Positions 1 through 5,480 of a DNA stretch of 5,480 nt are shown here, one piece after another. A model generated the notes under the pieces. That model was given only the letters and a program-made list of their open reading frames with translations. It was not told where the DNA came from and did not search any database. Position numbers and translations under genes: made by a program. The stretch comes from Promethearchaeota archaeon. GTDB taxonomy: Archaea > Asgardarchaeota > Lokiarchaeia > Sigynarchaeales > SOKP01. Where the stretch lies: the NCBI GenBank assembly GCA_019894655.1, contig JAGXNZ010000401.1, forward strand, positions 1 to 5,480, given 5' to 3'. The stretch's first letter is position 1; each line of letters begins with the position of its first letter.

Positions 1-15
1 CCCCACATAGCGGGA
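1..15 (+). tRNA. possible 3' end of a tRNA gene cut by the window edge
   Basis: The first 15 bases can be read as the end of a tRNA: CC as the last two T-loop positions (59-60), CCACA as the 3' half of the T stem, TAGCGGG as the 3' half of the acceptor stem and A as discriminator. No CCA is encoded. In this reading the first acceptor pair would be C1-G72 with A73, the combination known for archaeal tRNA-Tyr. A register shifted by one base, with G as discriminator, is also possible. A T-run follows at 28-35. The 5' part, which would decide the matter, lies outside the window, so this is a guess from a very short stretch. Confidence 0.22.
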
Positions 16-27
16 GGCTAAACTAAA

Positions 28-35
28 TTTTTTTT
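28..35 (+). terminator. T-run, possible plus-strand terminator
   Basis: Eight T residues lie 13 bases after the putative tRNA end and before the 3' end of the convergent rnz gene. Archaeal RNA polymerase commonly terminates at T-tracts without a hairpin, so this fits the end of a plus-strand transcript entering from the left. A shorter run of five T on the minus strand (50-54), just after the rnz stop, could play the same role for the opposite transcript. Confidence 0.3.
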
Positions 36-59
36 ATCTTCTCTTTATTAAAAATCTTA

Positions 60-1037
60 TTATAATTCAACTTTCATCAAATCTTCAGCAAGCAAGGTAT
101 TTGGGAAGATTTCCTTAGCTTCTTCTAGTAATTTAATACTATCTTCTTGATACCTTGAGGATATGTGAGTTAAAATTAATTGTTTTGCCCCCATTTTTTT
201 TGCATCAATTGCAGCATCAACGGAAGTAGAATGTTTTTTTTTTATTGCTATATCAGATAGTTCCTTTGAGAACGTCGCTTCGTGAATTAAAATGTCTGAA
301 TTTCTTCCTAATTCGATTAAATTTTCGCAGGGAACTGTGTCTCCTGTGTATGTCACTTTACGACCTGGTTGTTTTGGGCCCACAATCCCTTCTTCAAAAG
401 GATCAATTTTTTTCCCTTCATATTCTATAATCTCCCCCTCTTGTAACTTTTTCCACAGTGTACTCTCAGGAATCCCGAATTCCTTAGCTCTTTCGGGGTT
501 AAACTTGCCACTTCGTGGTTTTTCTATGAAAGAATATGCGAAAGCTAAAACTGAATGGTCTACTAAAGTATATTTAAGGGCATATTTTCTCCCATCAAAT
601 ATGATATTTTCCTTCATATTCAATTTTTTAGTAGGTAATTCAGAGTCTAAGCCTTCATATATTATTACTTCCATTTGCTTATCATCTATTTCTATTACAG
701 TAAAAGGATAATTAGGATTAAGGCCGAGCACTTTCCTATGAACAAATAAGTAGAGAAAAAGGTTTACTGGACCAAAAATAGTAACGGGAGCAGTTCTAGC
801 GATGAGACTGAACCGAAATAGTAGCCCGGGAAGACCTATTATATGATCACCGTGATAATGGGAAATCAATATTTTTAACGGTTTATTTAACTTTAAACCT
901 GCCTTAATAAAGTTTCTTTGGAGGTCCTCCCCACAATCAAATAATAAGATTTCATTTTTATACTTAAGAGCAGTTGAAGAGAGGTTTCTCTCTTCTACAG
1001 GTATTGCAGCTGAAGATCCCAAGATAATTAGTTCCAT
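60..1037 (-). CDS. rnz: ribonuclease Z (tRNase Z, short form)
   Basis: This is a metallo-beta-lactamase-fold endonuclease that removes the 3' trailer from precursor tRNAs in the cytoplasm. All the family landmarks are present in the 325 residues. The first metal motif is HYHGDH (60-65), followed by the VDH histidine (161), YTGDT with the bridging aspartate (233), HEATF (252-256), KKHST with His269, and LTHISSRY with His291. The tRNA-binding arm, or exosite, is recognisable around 174-202 (PRSGKFNPERAKEFGIP, then LWKKLQEGE). It carries Ser where many homologues have Pro before GKF. The length is close to the usual 300-320, so the protein is complete. The ATG at 1037 gives the standard MELIILGSSAAIP start. 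It lies 2 bases after the stop of the coiled-coil gene, with no Shine-Dalgarno sequence visible, so translational coupling within one transcript is likely. If the left-edge tRNA reading is right, this processing enzyme converges on a tRNA gene. Confidence 0.97.
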   Translation of the reverse strand: MELIILGSSAAIPVEERNLSSTALKYKNEILLFDCGEDLQRNFIKAGLKLNKPLKILISHYHGDHIIGLPGLLFRFSLIARTAPVTIFGPVNLFLYLFVHRKVLGLNPNYPFTVIEIDDKQMEVIIYEGLDSELPTKKLNMKENIIFDGRKYALKYTLVDHSVLAFAYSFIEKPRSGKFNPERAKEFGIPESTLWKKLQEGEIIEYEGKKIDPFEEGIVGPKQPGRKVTYTGDTVPCENLIELGRNSDILIHEATFSKELSDIAIKKKHSTSVDAAIDAKKMGAKQLILTHISSRYQEDSIKLLEEAKEIFPNTLLAEDLMKVEL

Positions 1038-1039
1038 TT

Positions 1040-2374
1040 TTATGACTTACTCTTTCTTAATTGAGAGATTTCTAACCTTTGCTGTATATTTTGTTTGCTA
1101 AGATCGTCTACTAAACTCTGGAGTTCTTTGAGTCGTAATTTTATATCAGGATGGATTGCTTGCGATGTAGCATTTTGAGTATGGATTTGCATTTTAAGCG
1201 CCCCTATATCATCATTTAATTCATTTGTTTTTTGATCTTTTATTTTTATAAGGTTTTCTAATTCTTCGTATTTTCTTTTAATCCGTATAGCCTCAGTTTT
1301 TATTGTTATGCTTTCTTCCTCTTTTGTTTTTAGAGCGTTGTTTGCTTCTGCTAATTGCTGTTGCAGAAAACTCGCCATCTCTCTTTGTATTTTTAATTTT
1401 CCATTAGTCTCGCCTGGAGAAAGACTTTCAGAACTAGGTTTTTGACCTTGATTCTCCACAAATTGCTGTTGAAGAGATGCGATTTGTGATTTAGCTTTAC
1501 TTAACTTACTTTTCAATTCTTCTACAACGGTGTGTAGCGAATCTGTGCCTGCTTCACTCTCTTGATATATGCTTGATGTGGTATTTTCTTCAATTATTTT
1601 ATTCTTATACTCTAACTCGCTATTTAGTTGAGAAATTATATTTTGCATTTCTAATACTTGACTATTCTCTTCCGATCCCTTTTTGCCTTTATCTTTTTTT
1701 TCGTATTTTTCTAATTTCTTTTTTAACTCGTCGTTATGTCTTTTTACTTTATTTAGGTTATTTTGAAGTTCTTCCAAGAGATTTTTTGAGATATCGTTGA
1801 AGTGAGGTTTATCATCTAATTCTATATCGGAAGCAGTTTTTTCTATGTTTTCTGTAAGGTCTGCAATTTGATCGGTGAGCATTTCAATTTTTTTATCTTT
1901 TTCTTTTAAAATTTTATTATATTCGTCGCTTCCGATATCTTTACTTTTTAACCTTCTAATTATCGATTCTTGCTTTTTGATTTTATCTTGCAACTCCTGT
2001 AGTAATACATTTAAAGGAGCTTTTTCTTTCTCTCTAATTTCTTCTACACTAATAACAGAAGTATTACTATTCTTTTTTACCTCAAGCTCAAATTTCTTTT
2101 GTATTTCTATTTTTTCTTTTCGTAAAAAGCCCATACGATCCTTCAATTCGCGAATTTCTCGATCTTTTACGTCTAACTCAATATTTAACTTATCTTCCTT
2201 AGCTTTTTTCATTTTACTCTTCGGTGCGTTCTCATCGAACATTTCCTCGTATTTCATGATATCTACTTCATGACCATCAATTTTATCTAAGTATGCATGA
2301 ATTTGTATCTCCTTTTTATCTAATTCAGCTTGTAAATCTTGGATTTTCCTCAATAGCTTTTCTTCTTCCGTCAT
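1040..2374 (-). CDS. coiled-coil protein of unknown function, upstream of rnz
   Basis: I recognise no family. The 444 residues are almost entirely charged heptad-type helix, very rich in Glu, Lys, Gln and Asn, with no Cys or Trp, no signal peptide and no membrane segment. It is therefore probably a soluble, elongated, oligomerising protein. Coiled-coil stretches are roughly 1-34, 60-104, 121-180, 193-228, 237-265, 279-308, 325-398 and 409-442. They are separated by polar or flexible breaks, such as around 231-237 (KGKKGSE) and 308-325, which is rich in Ser, Pro and Gly. A motif of the form LLxELQxxLxK recurs at 124, 199 and 283, suggesting degenerate repeats of about 75-85 residues. There is no ATPase or hinge domain, so it is not a complete SMC or Rad50 protein. 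The ATG at 2374 follows a good TATA-like element. Its TAA stop is 2 bases before the rnz ATG, so the two are co-transcribed. A scaffold or cytoskeletal-like role is possible but is inference only. Confidence 0.85.
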   Translation of the reverse strand: MTEEEKLLRKIQDLQAELDKKEIQIHAYLDKIDGHEVDIMKYEEMFDENAPKSKMKKAKEDKLNIELDVKDREIRELKDRMGFLRKEKIEIQKKFELEVKKNSNTSVISVEEIREKEKAPLNVLLQELQDKIKKQESIIRRLKSKDIGSDEYNKILKEKDKKIEMLTDQIADLTENIEKTASDIELDDKPHFNDISKNLLEELQNNLNKVKRHNDELKKKLEKYEKKDKGKKGSEENSQVLEMQNIISQLNSELEYKNKIIEENTTSSIYQESEAGTDSLHTVVEELKSKLSKAKSQIASLQQQFVENQGQKPSSESLSPGETNGKLKIQREMASFLQQQLAEANNALKTKEEESITIKTEAIRIKRKYEELENLIKIKDQKTNELNDDIGALKMQIHTQNATSQAIHPDIKLRLKELQSLVDDLSKQNIQQRLEISQLRKSKS

Positions 2375-2408
2375 TTCAGTATCTTACCGATTGATTAGAA
2401 AAAATAAG

Positions 2409-2420
2409 TTTATATATATT
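2409..2420 (-). promoter_or_regulatory. TATA-box-like promoter of the coiled-coil/rnz operon
   Basis: On the minus strand the bases read AATATATATAAA, preceded by a purine- and A-rich stretch (AGATGAA) that could serve as the BRE. The element lies 35-46 bases before the ATG at 2374. With the usual archaeal TATA-to-start spacing of about 25 bases, transcription would begin near 2387-2390 and leave a leader of only some 12-15 bases. No strong Shine-Dalgarno sequence is present; GGTAAG at about 2382-2387 is the nearest. It sits in the 90-base gap (2375-2464) behind the permease gene and indicates that this operon can be transcribed independently of the ABC cassette. Confidence 0.65.
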
Positions 2421-2464
2421 TCATCTATTTCGCTTTTTTAATATTTTTCTTTCTGATAACAAAA

Positions 2465-4315
2465 TTACCAAATATCGAAATCTTTAATACTAAATTTTTT
2501 TATCTTTGAAAGAATCGGAAATAAACTTATATAATTAAAGGATAAGAAAGCTATAAATAATACCCCTATGATAATAATTGGTAACGATAGATTGGGTAAA
2601 TAAACGCGATCGAATAATATTAACGAGTTTACCATCATTCCAATTCCCATACTCAAGAGCAAAGACGGAATGATCATGTAAAGAGCTTCTAAAAAGAGAA
2701 TTTTCTTAATGGATTTATATTTAGACCCAACAGCTCTCATTATCAGAAAATCTTTCGCTTTTTCTAAAATATTACCTTTCTGATAATTATAAAGCGTAAA
2801 AATTGAGATTATTGCCATCATAACAATAATGAGCAAGGGATATAATGTTAGGAGTTCAAGATAAGAATAATTGTTCTCGAAAATTTGATTTAAATTGACA
2901 AAACTAAAGTTTTCTCCAAGGTTCCCTTGAATAATCGACTCAATATTTCCAATTATGTTGTTATATTCACTGGATTGCACTTTAAGCAAGAGAAGATTAA
3001 TTTCATTCGAACTGAAATTCATATCTTCTTGCATGACACTTAAATCTACATACCCTGCAAAACCACTGTAAAAACTATCTATAACAACTGCAGAAATGTG
3101 AAATGGATGGCCTGTCCCTAATTCTTCAATTCTCATACTTTGATCGCGTGGATAATCAAATAGATTGTATCCTAACCCGTCCCCTATCATCATATTAACA
3201 GAATCTTCGTCAACAATGTATTCACCTTCAATCTCAAAATCTTGTATAATTTCACTTGCATTAAACCCTATTATTGGGATAATGGCTTTTCTATCTTGAC
3301 CGATTGCCAAAGAACCACCATCTTCGAAAAGATGATATCCATCTAACTCAGTAACATTAAAAAAATTGATTAATCGCTGGTCAATTCTTTCTATTTCAGT
3401 ATAATTAGTTAATTCTTCAACTTTAGAGAGATTAAACAGGTAATTCGGGTTAAGAAAATCAATATCATTTTGAGTTACCAGAATATCTGGATTCGAGAAC
3501 ATCTCATACATTGTAGTATAGTTTTGAAGGACATCTTTATGTCCTATTGCAACTATATTTGTTCCTTGCGATTTCTTAATCCATTCTTGAGAAGAATTCT
3601 GTAAAACAGTACTACCTAGTCCTAAAGAAAAAATAATTAGAGAAATAGTAGTAAATACAATTAAATATCTCTTAAATTCCCCCTTCCTTCTAAGTGTATT
3701 TAGAACTGATATTTTAACATTATACCCGATTAAGCTTAACCACTTTGGAATTATTGATAGTTTTTTTGAAGCGTCGTAGTCCGAAGGGATATCCTTCGAA
3801 AATAATTTAATTGTGTTTTGTGTTCCTAATTTCCTTAACACGACTCCAGTAAATAGAAAGATCCCAATTAAACATGATATGAACAGAATAGGAGTATAGA
3901 TAACATCAACTTGAAAGGTCGCTTGGACTCCTAAAAGTAAAGCTATAAAGAAGAAAATTACATATAAAATAAATCCTAATATCGCTCCAATGACAAAGCC
4001 AATAAAAAAAACCACATAAACTTCTGTTAAATAGAAACCATATAATTTCTGTGGGATTGAACCTACTGCCTTCATGATCGCAATATCCCGTTTTTTGGTT
4101 ATAATCAAGGTACTGGTAACGATAATAACAACCACAAAAGCTAGGATGAGCATAAGTATAAGCACTAATAAAGTAAAATCAATAAACACTTTGCTAATTC
4201 CGCCTGAAAAAAAGAACATATTTTTATAATCATACGATATAAAACTGTTAAAACCTATCGATGAGGTGAAATTAATTAAAAATACAGTGAACGCGATAAC
4301 TAAAACTATCATCAT
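2465..4315 (-). CDS. ABC transporter permease with two FtsX-type domains (MacB/LolC superfamily)
   Basis: This is the membrane subunit partnering the ATPase encoded just upstream. It belongs to the class that exports, or extracts from the membrane, peptides and lipid-linked substrates, or that couples ATP hydrolysis to extracellular movement. The substrate cannot be told from sequence. From the ATG at 4315 there are 616 residues. Hydrophobic segments lie at about 1-17, 44-72, 97-128, 138-162, 217-237, 488-507, 538-566 and 575-600, giving eight membrane spans. The first half has only a short outer loop (18-43). The second has a large extracytoplasmic domain (about 238-485) with about nine N-x-S/T sequons. 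Each half carries the FtsX cytoplasmic coupling helix: KKRDIAIMKAVGS (74-86) and EKAKDFLIMRAVGS (518-531). The protein is thus an internal duplication with unequal outer domains. The coding frame clearly continues upstream of this ATG (see 4316-4402), so the true N-terminus is longer. MacB proper has one such domain and four spans, so this is not MacB itself. Confidence 0.92.
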   Translation of the reverse strand: MMIVLVIAFTVFLINFTSSIGFNSFISYDYKNMFFFSGGISKVFIDFTLLVLILMLILAFVVVIIVTSTLIITKKRDIAIMKAVGSIPQKLYGFYLTEVYVVFFIGFVIGAILGFILYVIFFFIALLLGVQATFQVDVIYTPILFISCLIGIFLFTGVVLRKLGTQNTIKLFSKDIPSDYDASKKLSIIPKWLSLIGYNVKISVLNTLRRKGEFKRYLIVFTTISLIIFSLGLGSTVLQNSSQEWIKKSQGTNIVAIGHKDVLQNYTTMYEMFSNPDILVTQNDIDFLNPNYLFNLSKVEELTNYTEIERIDQRLINFFNVTELDGYHLFEDGGSLAIGQDRKAIIPIIGFNASEIIQDFEIEGEYIVDEDSVNMMIGDGLGYNLFDYPRDQSMRIEELGTGHPFHISAVVIDSFYSGFAGYVDLSVMQEDMNFSSNEINLLLLKVQSSEYNNIIGNIESIIQGNLGENFSFVNLNQIFENNYSYLELLTLYPLLIIVMMAIISIFTLYNYQKGNILEKAKDFLIMRAVGSKYKSIKKILFLEALYMIIPSLLLSMGIGMMVNSLILFDRVYLPNLSLPIIIIGVLFIAFLSFNYISLFPILSKIKKFSIKDFDIW

Positions 4316-4402
4316 TGTATAAGAGAAGGTCGTACCACGTTTCCTATAGAAATCTTTTAACGCAAAATCTAGCGAAATTTTAACAGCACCGTTTTTTTTA
4401 AT
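4316..4402 (-). other. likely N-terminal coding extension of the permease, lacking a standard start codon
   Basis: The permease frame is open upstream of its first ATG as far as a TAG at 4421-4423. The residues just before that ATG read VKISLDFALKDFYRKRG followed by TTFSYT. That is the amphipathic, basic pre-membrane segment typical of FtsX-family proteins. The second half of the same protein begins alike, with VKISVLNTLRRKGEFKRYL (200-218) before its first membrane span, so the extension is very probably translated. Yet 4316-4420 contains no in-frame ATG, GTG or TTG. The best candidates are GTT at 4382-4384, where the homologous segment begins and GGTG lies just upstream, and ATT at 4400-4402, which overlaps the ATPase stop TAA by one base. 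A frameshift from the ATPase frame or a sequence error near the A-run at 4392-4399 are alternatives. Confidence 0.65.
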
Positions 4403-5168
4403 TTTCTGCTTGCGAATTAACTAGTTGCTCATTTACGATTTTACCGTCTTCAAAAGTTATCACACGGTTTGCGAGTTCTATTAAGTAATCATCGTGAGTT
4501 GCAATTATAATAGTTTTACCTTCTCGTTTCATATCGCTAAAGAGATCTCTTATAAATAAGCTCGTTTTTTTATCTAGATTTGCTGTTGGCTCATCTGCAA
4601 TAATAGTAGGGGGATCATTCGCTAAAGCCCTTGCTATAGCAACCCTCTGCTGTTCACCAGCAGATAGCTGGAAAGGTAGGTGCTCTCTTCTGTCCCCTAA
4701 ACCCACTTTTTTCAAAAGATTTAATCCTCTTTCTCTTTGCTCTTCTAAGCGCATTCCAGCTAATCTCATTGGAAAAATTATATTTTCTTCAGCCGTAAGA
4801 GTGCTTATAAGATTATAATTTTGAAAGATGAATCCTGTATTTATCAACCTAAAAGTAGCAAGGGATTCTTCTTGCAAGTTAGAAATCTTGACTCCACTAG
4901 AGTATATTGACCCCTTATTTGGAGTATCCAATCCTCCAATTAAATTTAATAGCGTTGTTTTTCCTGCTCCTGAGGGTCCTTTAATAATAACGAATGTGGA
5001 TTCTTTAATTCTTAATGAGAGATCATCGACTGCTCTCACTATAAAATCGCCAATTTCATAATCCTTAACTAAATTAATAGCCAAGATTAAAAAGTTTCCT
5101 TCTTTTATCTCCTTAATAACTGCGGTATCCTCTATATCTGGATCCTTTTCGATAAATTCATTCTCCAT
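4398..5168 (-). CDS. ABC transporter ATP-binding protein, MacB/LolD type
   Basis: This is the nucleotide-binding subunit that powers the adjacent FtsX-type permease at the inner face of the membrane. The 256 residues contain Walker A GPSGAGKTT (64-72), Q-loop glutamine 116 (FIFQNYNL), signature LSAGEQQR (168-175), Walker B TIIADEP (188-194) with catalytic Glu193, D-loop ANLD (196-199) and H-loop His225 (ATHDD). The spacing and the DEPTANLD block are those of the LolD/MacB subfamily. The signature has Ala in place of the second residue's usual Gly (LSGGE), a variant unlikely to abolish function. An acidic tail of about 26 residues precedes the conserved start of the domain (LAINLVKDYEIGDFIVRAVDDL). 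The ATG at 5168 is the only Met before residue 134, so this start is favoured. The stop TAA at 4398-4400 lies inside or directly before the start region of the permease, so the genes form one operon with overlapping or touching ends. Confidence 0.96.
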   Translation of the reverse strand: MENEFIEKDPDIEDTAVIKEIKEGNFLILAINLVKDYEIGDFIVRAVDDLSLRIKESTFVIIKGPSGAGKTTLLNLIGGLDTPNKGSIYSSGVKISNLQEESLATFRLINTGFIFQNYNLISTLTAEENIIFPMRLAGMRLEEQRERGLNLLKKVGLGDRREHLPFQLSAGEQQRVAIARALANDPPTIIADEPTANLDKKTSLFIRDLFSDMKREGKTIIIATHDDYLIELANRVITFEDGKIVNEQLVNSQAEN

Positions 5169-5204
5169 TTTTAACCAGTAAAGTAAATCTTCTTCTAATT
5201 CTTT

Positions 5205-5212
5205 TTTTTATA
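5205..5212 (-). promoter_or_regulatory. TATA-box-like promoter of the ABC cassette
   Basis: The minus strand reads TATAAAAA, 37-44 bases before the ATPase ATG at 5168. This is nearly the same distance as the TATA element of the coiled-coil operon, and it implies a leader of about 15 bases. A second candidate, TTTAAATA at 5222-5229 on the minus strand, matches the archaeal box A consensus better and would give a leader of about 30 bases. I cannot choose firmly between them. No Shine-Dalgarno sequence is evident before the ATG (CTGGTTAAAA). Confidence 0.45.
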
Positions 5213-5256
5213 GTTCTTCGTTATTTAAAACCTTATGCCATCATTTTACGCTTAAA

Positions 5257-5278
5257 GTCAATATTAGGTGAAATTGAC
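5257..5278. repeat. short inverted repeat, possible operator between divergent promoters
   Basis: GTCAAT (5257-5262) and ATTGAC (5273-5278) are perfect inverted copies separated by 10 bases, so their centres are about 16 bases apart. The repeat lies between the minus-strand promoter of the ABC cassette and the plus-strand TATA box at 5293. That position suits a regulator binding site acting on one or both. Six-base arms can arise by chance in AT-rich DNA, and no regulator gene is visible in the window. Confidence 0.28.
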
Positions 5279-5292
5279 AGATCAGACAAAAG

Positions 5293-5300
5293 TTTATATA
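5293..5300 (+). promoter_or_regulatory. archaeal TATA box for a plus-strand transcript
   Basis: TTTATATA is an exact archaeal box A consensus, preceded by an A-rich BRE-like ACAAAAG (5286-5292). Expected initiation, about 25 bases downstream, falls near 5321-5325. That is where the 5' arm of the long inverted repeat of the candidate RNA begins. The core is nearly palindromic (TATATA), so a minus-strand use, with a leader of about 100 bases before the ATPase gene, cannot be excluded, but the flanks fit the plus strand better. Confidence 0.5.
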
Positions 5301-5322
5301 GTGCCATGTTATAATGTATTTT

Positions 5323-5450
5323 AGAGAGGAAGTCGCAAATAAAAATATCCCCTAATTTCCTAATTTAAATGGTAACGTACGGAACTAAATTTTATCCCAA
5401 AATCTTTACCTCATTATGAGGTTCAATTTCCGACTTCTCTCTATCTCCTT
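5323..5450 (+). ncRNA. candidate structured non-coding RNA, unknown family
   Basis: The ends of this segment pair. AGAGAG (5323-5328), one bulged G (5329) and AAGTCG (5330-5335) are exactly complementary to CGACTTCTCTCT (5431-5442). After a C-C mismatch (5336/5430) the helix continues with AAAT (5337-5340) and ATTT (5426-5429), making 16 pairs in all. Inside are a hairpin ACCTCA-TTA-TGAGGT (5408-5422), a weaker AT stem pairing 5362-5367 with 5386-5391, and a tandem CCTAATTT repeat. The TATA box is about 25 bases upstream of the 5' arm, and a T-run begins six bases after the 3' arm, so promoter, helix and terminator agree on one transcript of about 120-130 bases. It does not fit tRNA (no T8 or T-arm pairing), 5S rRNA, or C/D box RNA (no RTGATGA or CTGA). 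The longest ATG-initiated frame inside it (5369) has only 16 codons. Confidence 0.42.
5351..5366 (+). repeat. tandem 8-base repeat CCTAATTT x2
   Basis: Two perfect, adjacent copies of CCTAATTT occupy 5351-5358 and 5359-5366, within the loop region of the candidate RNA. The second copy also forms part of the weak internal stem. Two copies are too few to call a satellite. In an RNA they could be an unpaired binding site or a chance duplication. Confidence 0.5.
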
Positions 5451-5455
5451 TTTTT
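5449..5455 (+). terminator. T-run after the candidate RNA
   Basis: Seven T residues follow CTCC directly after the 3' arm of the long helix. Together with that helix they fit an archaeal T-tract terminator for the plus-strand transcript starting near 5323. The remaining 25 bases (5456-5480) contain nothing I can assign. Confidence 0.35.
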
Positions 5456-5480
5456 AGACGACACCTTACATTATTGTCCA

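Noticed and set aside
292..711. Open frame on the plus strand of about 139 codons
   Set aside because: It lies wholly opposite rnz, whose protein is unmistakable, and its translation shows no recognisable domain.
1875..2273. Hydrophobic plus-strand open frame of about 132 codons, and a similar one at 1573-1800
   Set aside because: They are the antisense of Lys/Glu-rich coiled-coil codons, which read as Phe/Leu/Ser-rich pseudo-membrane proteins. No promoter of their own is visible.
1040..2374. SMC, Rad50 or other coiled-coil ATPase fragment
   Set aside because: There are no Walker motifs, zinc hook (no Cys) or hinge, and the gene has a normal start and stop.
4828..5061. Plus-strand open frame opposite the ATPase gene
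   Set aside because: It is antisense to the Walker A region of a clear ABC ATPase and resembles nothing known.
5369..5419. Short plus-strand frame of 16 codons starting at ATG 5369
   Set aside because: It has no ribosome binding site and its end runs into the hairpin of the candidate RNA. Nothing supports its translation.
5323..5450. tRNA or intron-containing tRNA, suggested by GGTTCAATTTCC near 5420-5431
   Set aside because: The T-loop-like bases are not flanked by pairing arms (TGAGG against TCCGA), and the 5' arm is not followed by T8. No cloverleaf can be drawn.
5323..5450. 5S rRNA, suggested by length and pairing ends
   Set aside because: The interior lacks the conserved loop sequences and is far too AT-rich to fold the 5S arms.

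Overview
The window is AT-rich and looks archaeal, without pointing firmly to one lineage. Three things suggest this. TATA-box-like elements lie at archaeal spacing ahead of the transcription units. Shine-Dalgarno sequences are weak or absent. The RNase Z and the tandem FtsX-domain ABC permease are of archaeal type. An Asgard-like or other anaerobic archaeon would fit, but this is inference from protein style and not from a marker gene.

All four protein genes are on the minus strand, in two units. The right-hand unit (5168 down to 2465) is a two-gene ABC cassette of the MacB/LolD-FtsX superfamily: an ATPase, then a permease with two FtsX-type domains and a large extracellular domain. The left-hand unit (2374 down to 60) is a 444-residue coiled-coil protein of unknown function followed 2 bases later by tRNase Z (rnz). 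It has its own TATA-like promoter in the 90-base gap after the permease.

The right end (5169-5480) has no protein gene. It holds the promoter region of the ABC cassette, a short inverted repeat, and a plus-strand TATA box. About 25 bases after that box, a segment of about 120 bases starts whose two ends can pair in a long helix and which is followed by a T-run. This is a candidate structured non-coding RNA of no family I recognise. The extreme left end (1-35, plus strand) resembles the last bases of a tRNA followed by a T-run; it would converge on rnz.

The most notable points are the candidate RNA, the permease N-terminus that clearly continues upstream of its first ATG but has no ATG/GTG/TTG to start it, and the tight coupling of a coiled-coil protein with tRNase Z. 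I see no CRISPR array, transposon or defence locus. No complete novel multi-gene system can be supported from this sequence.
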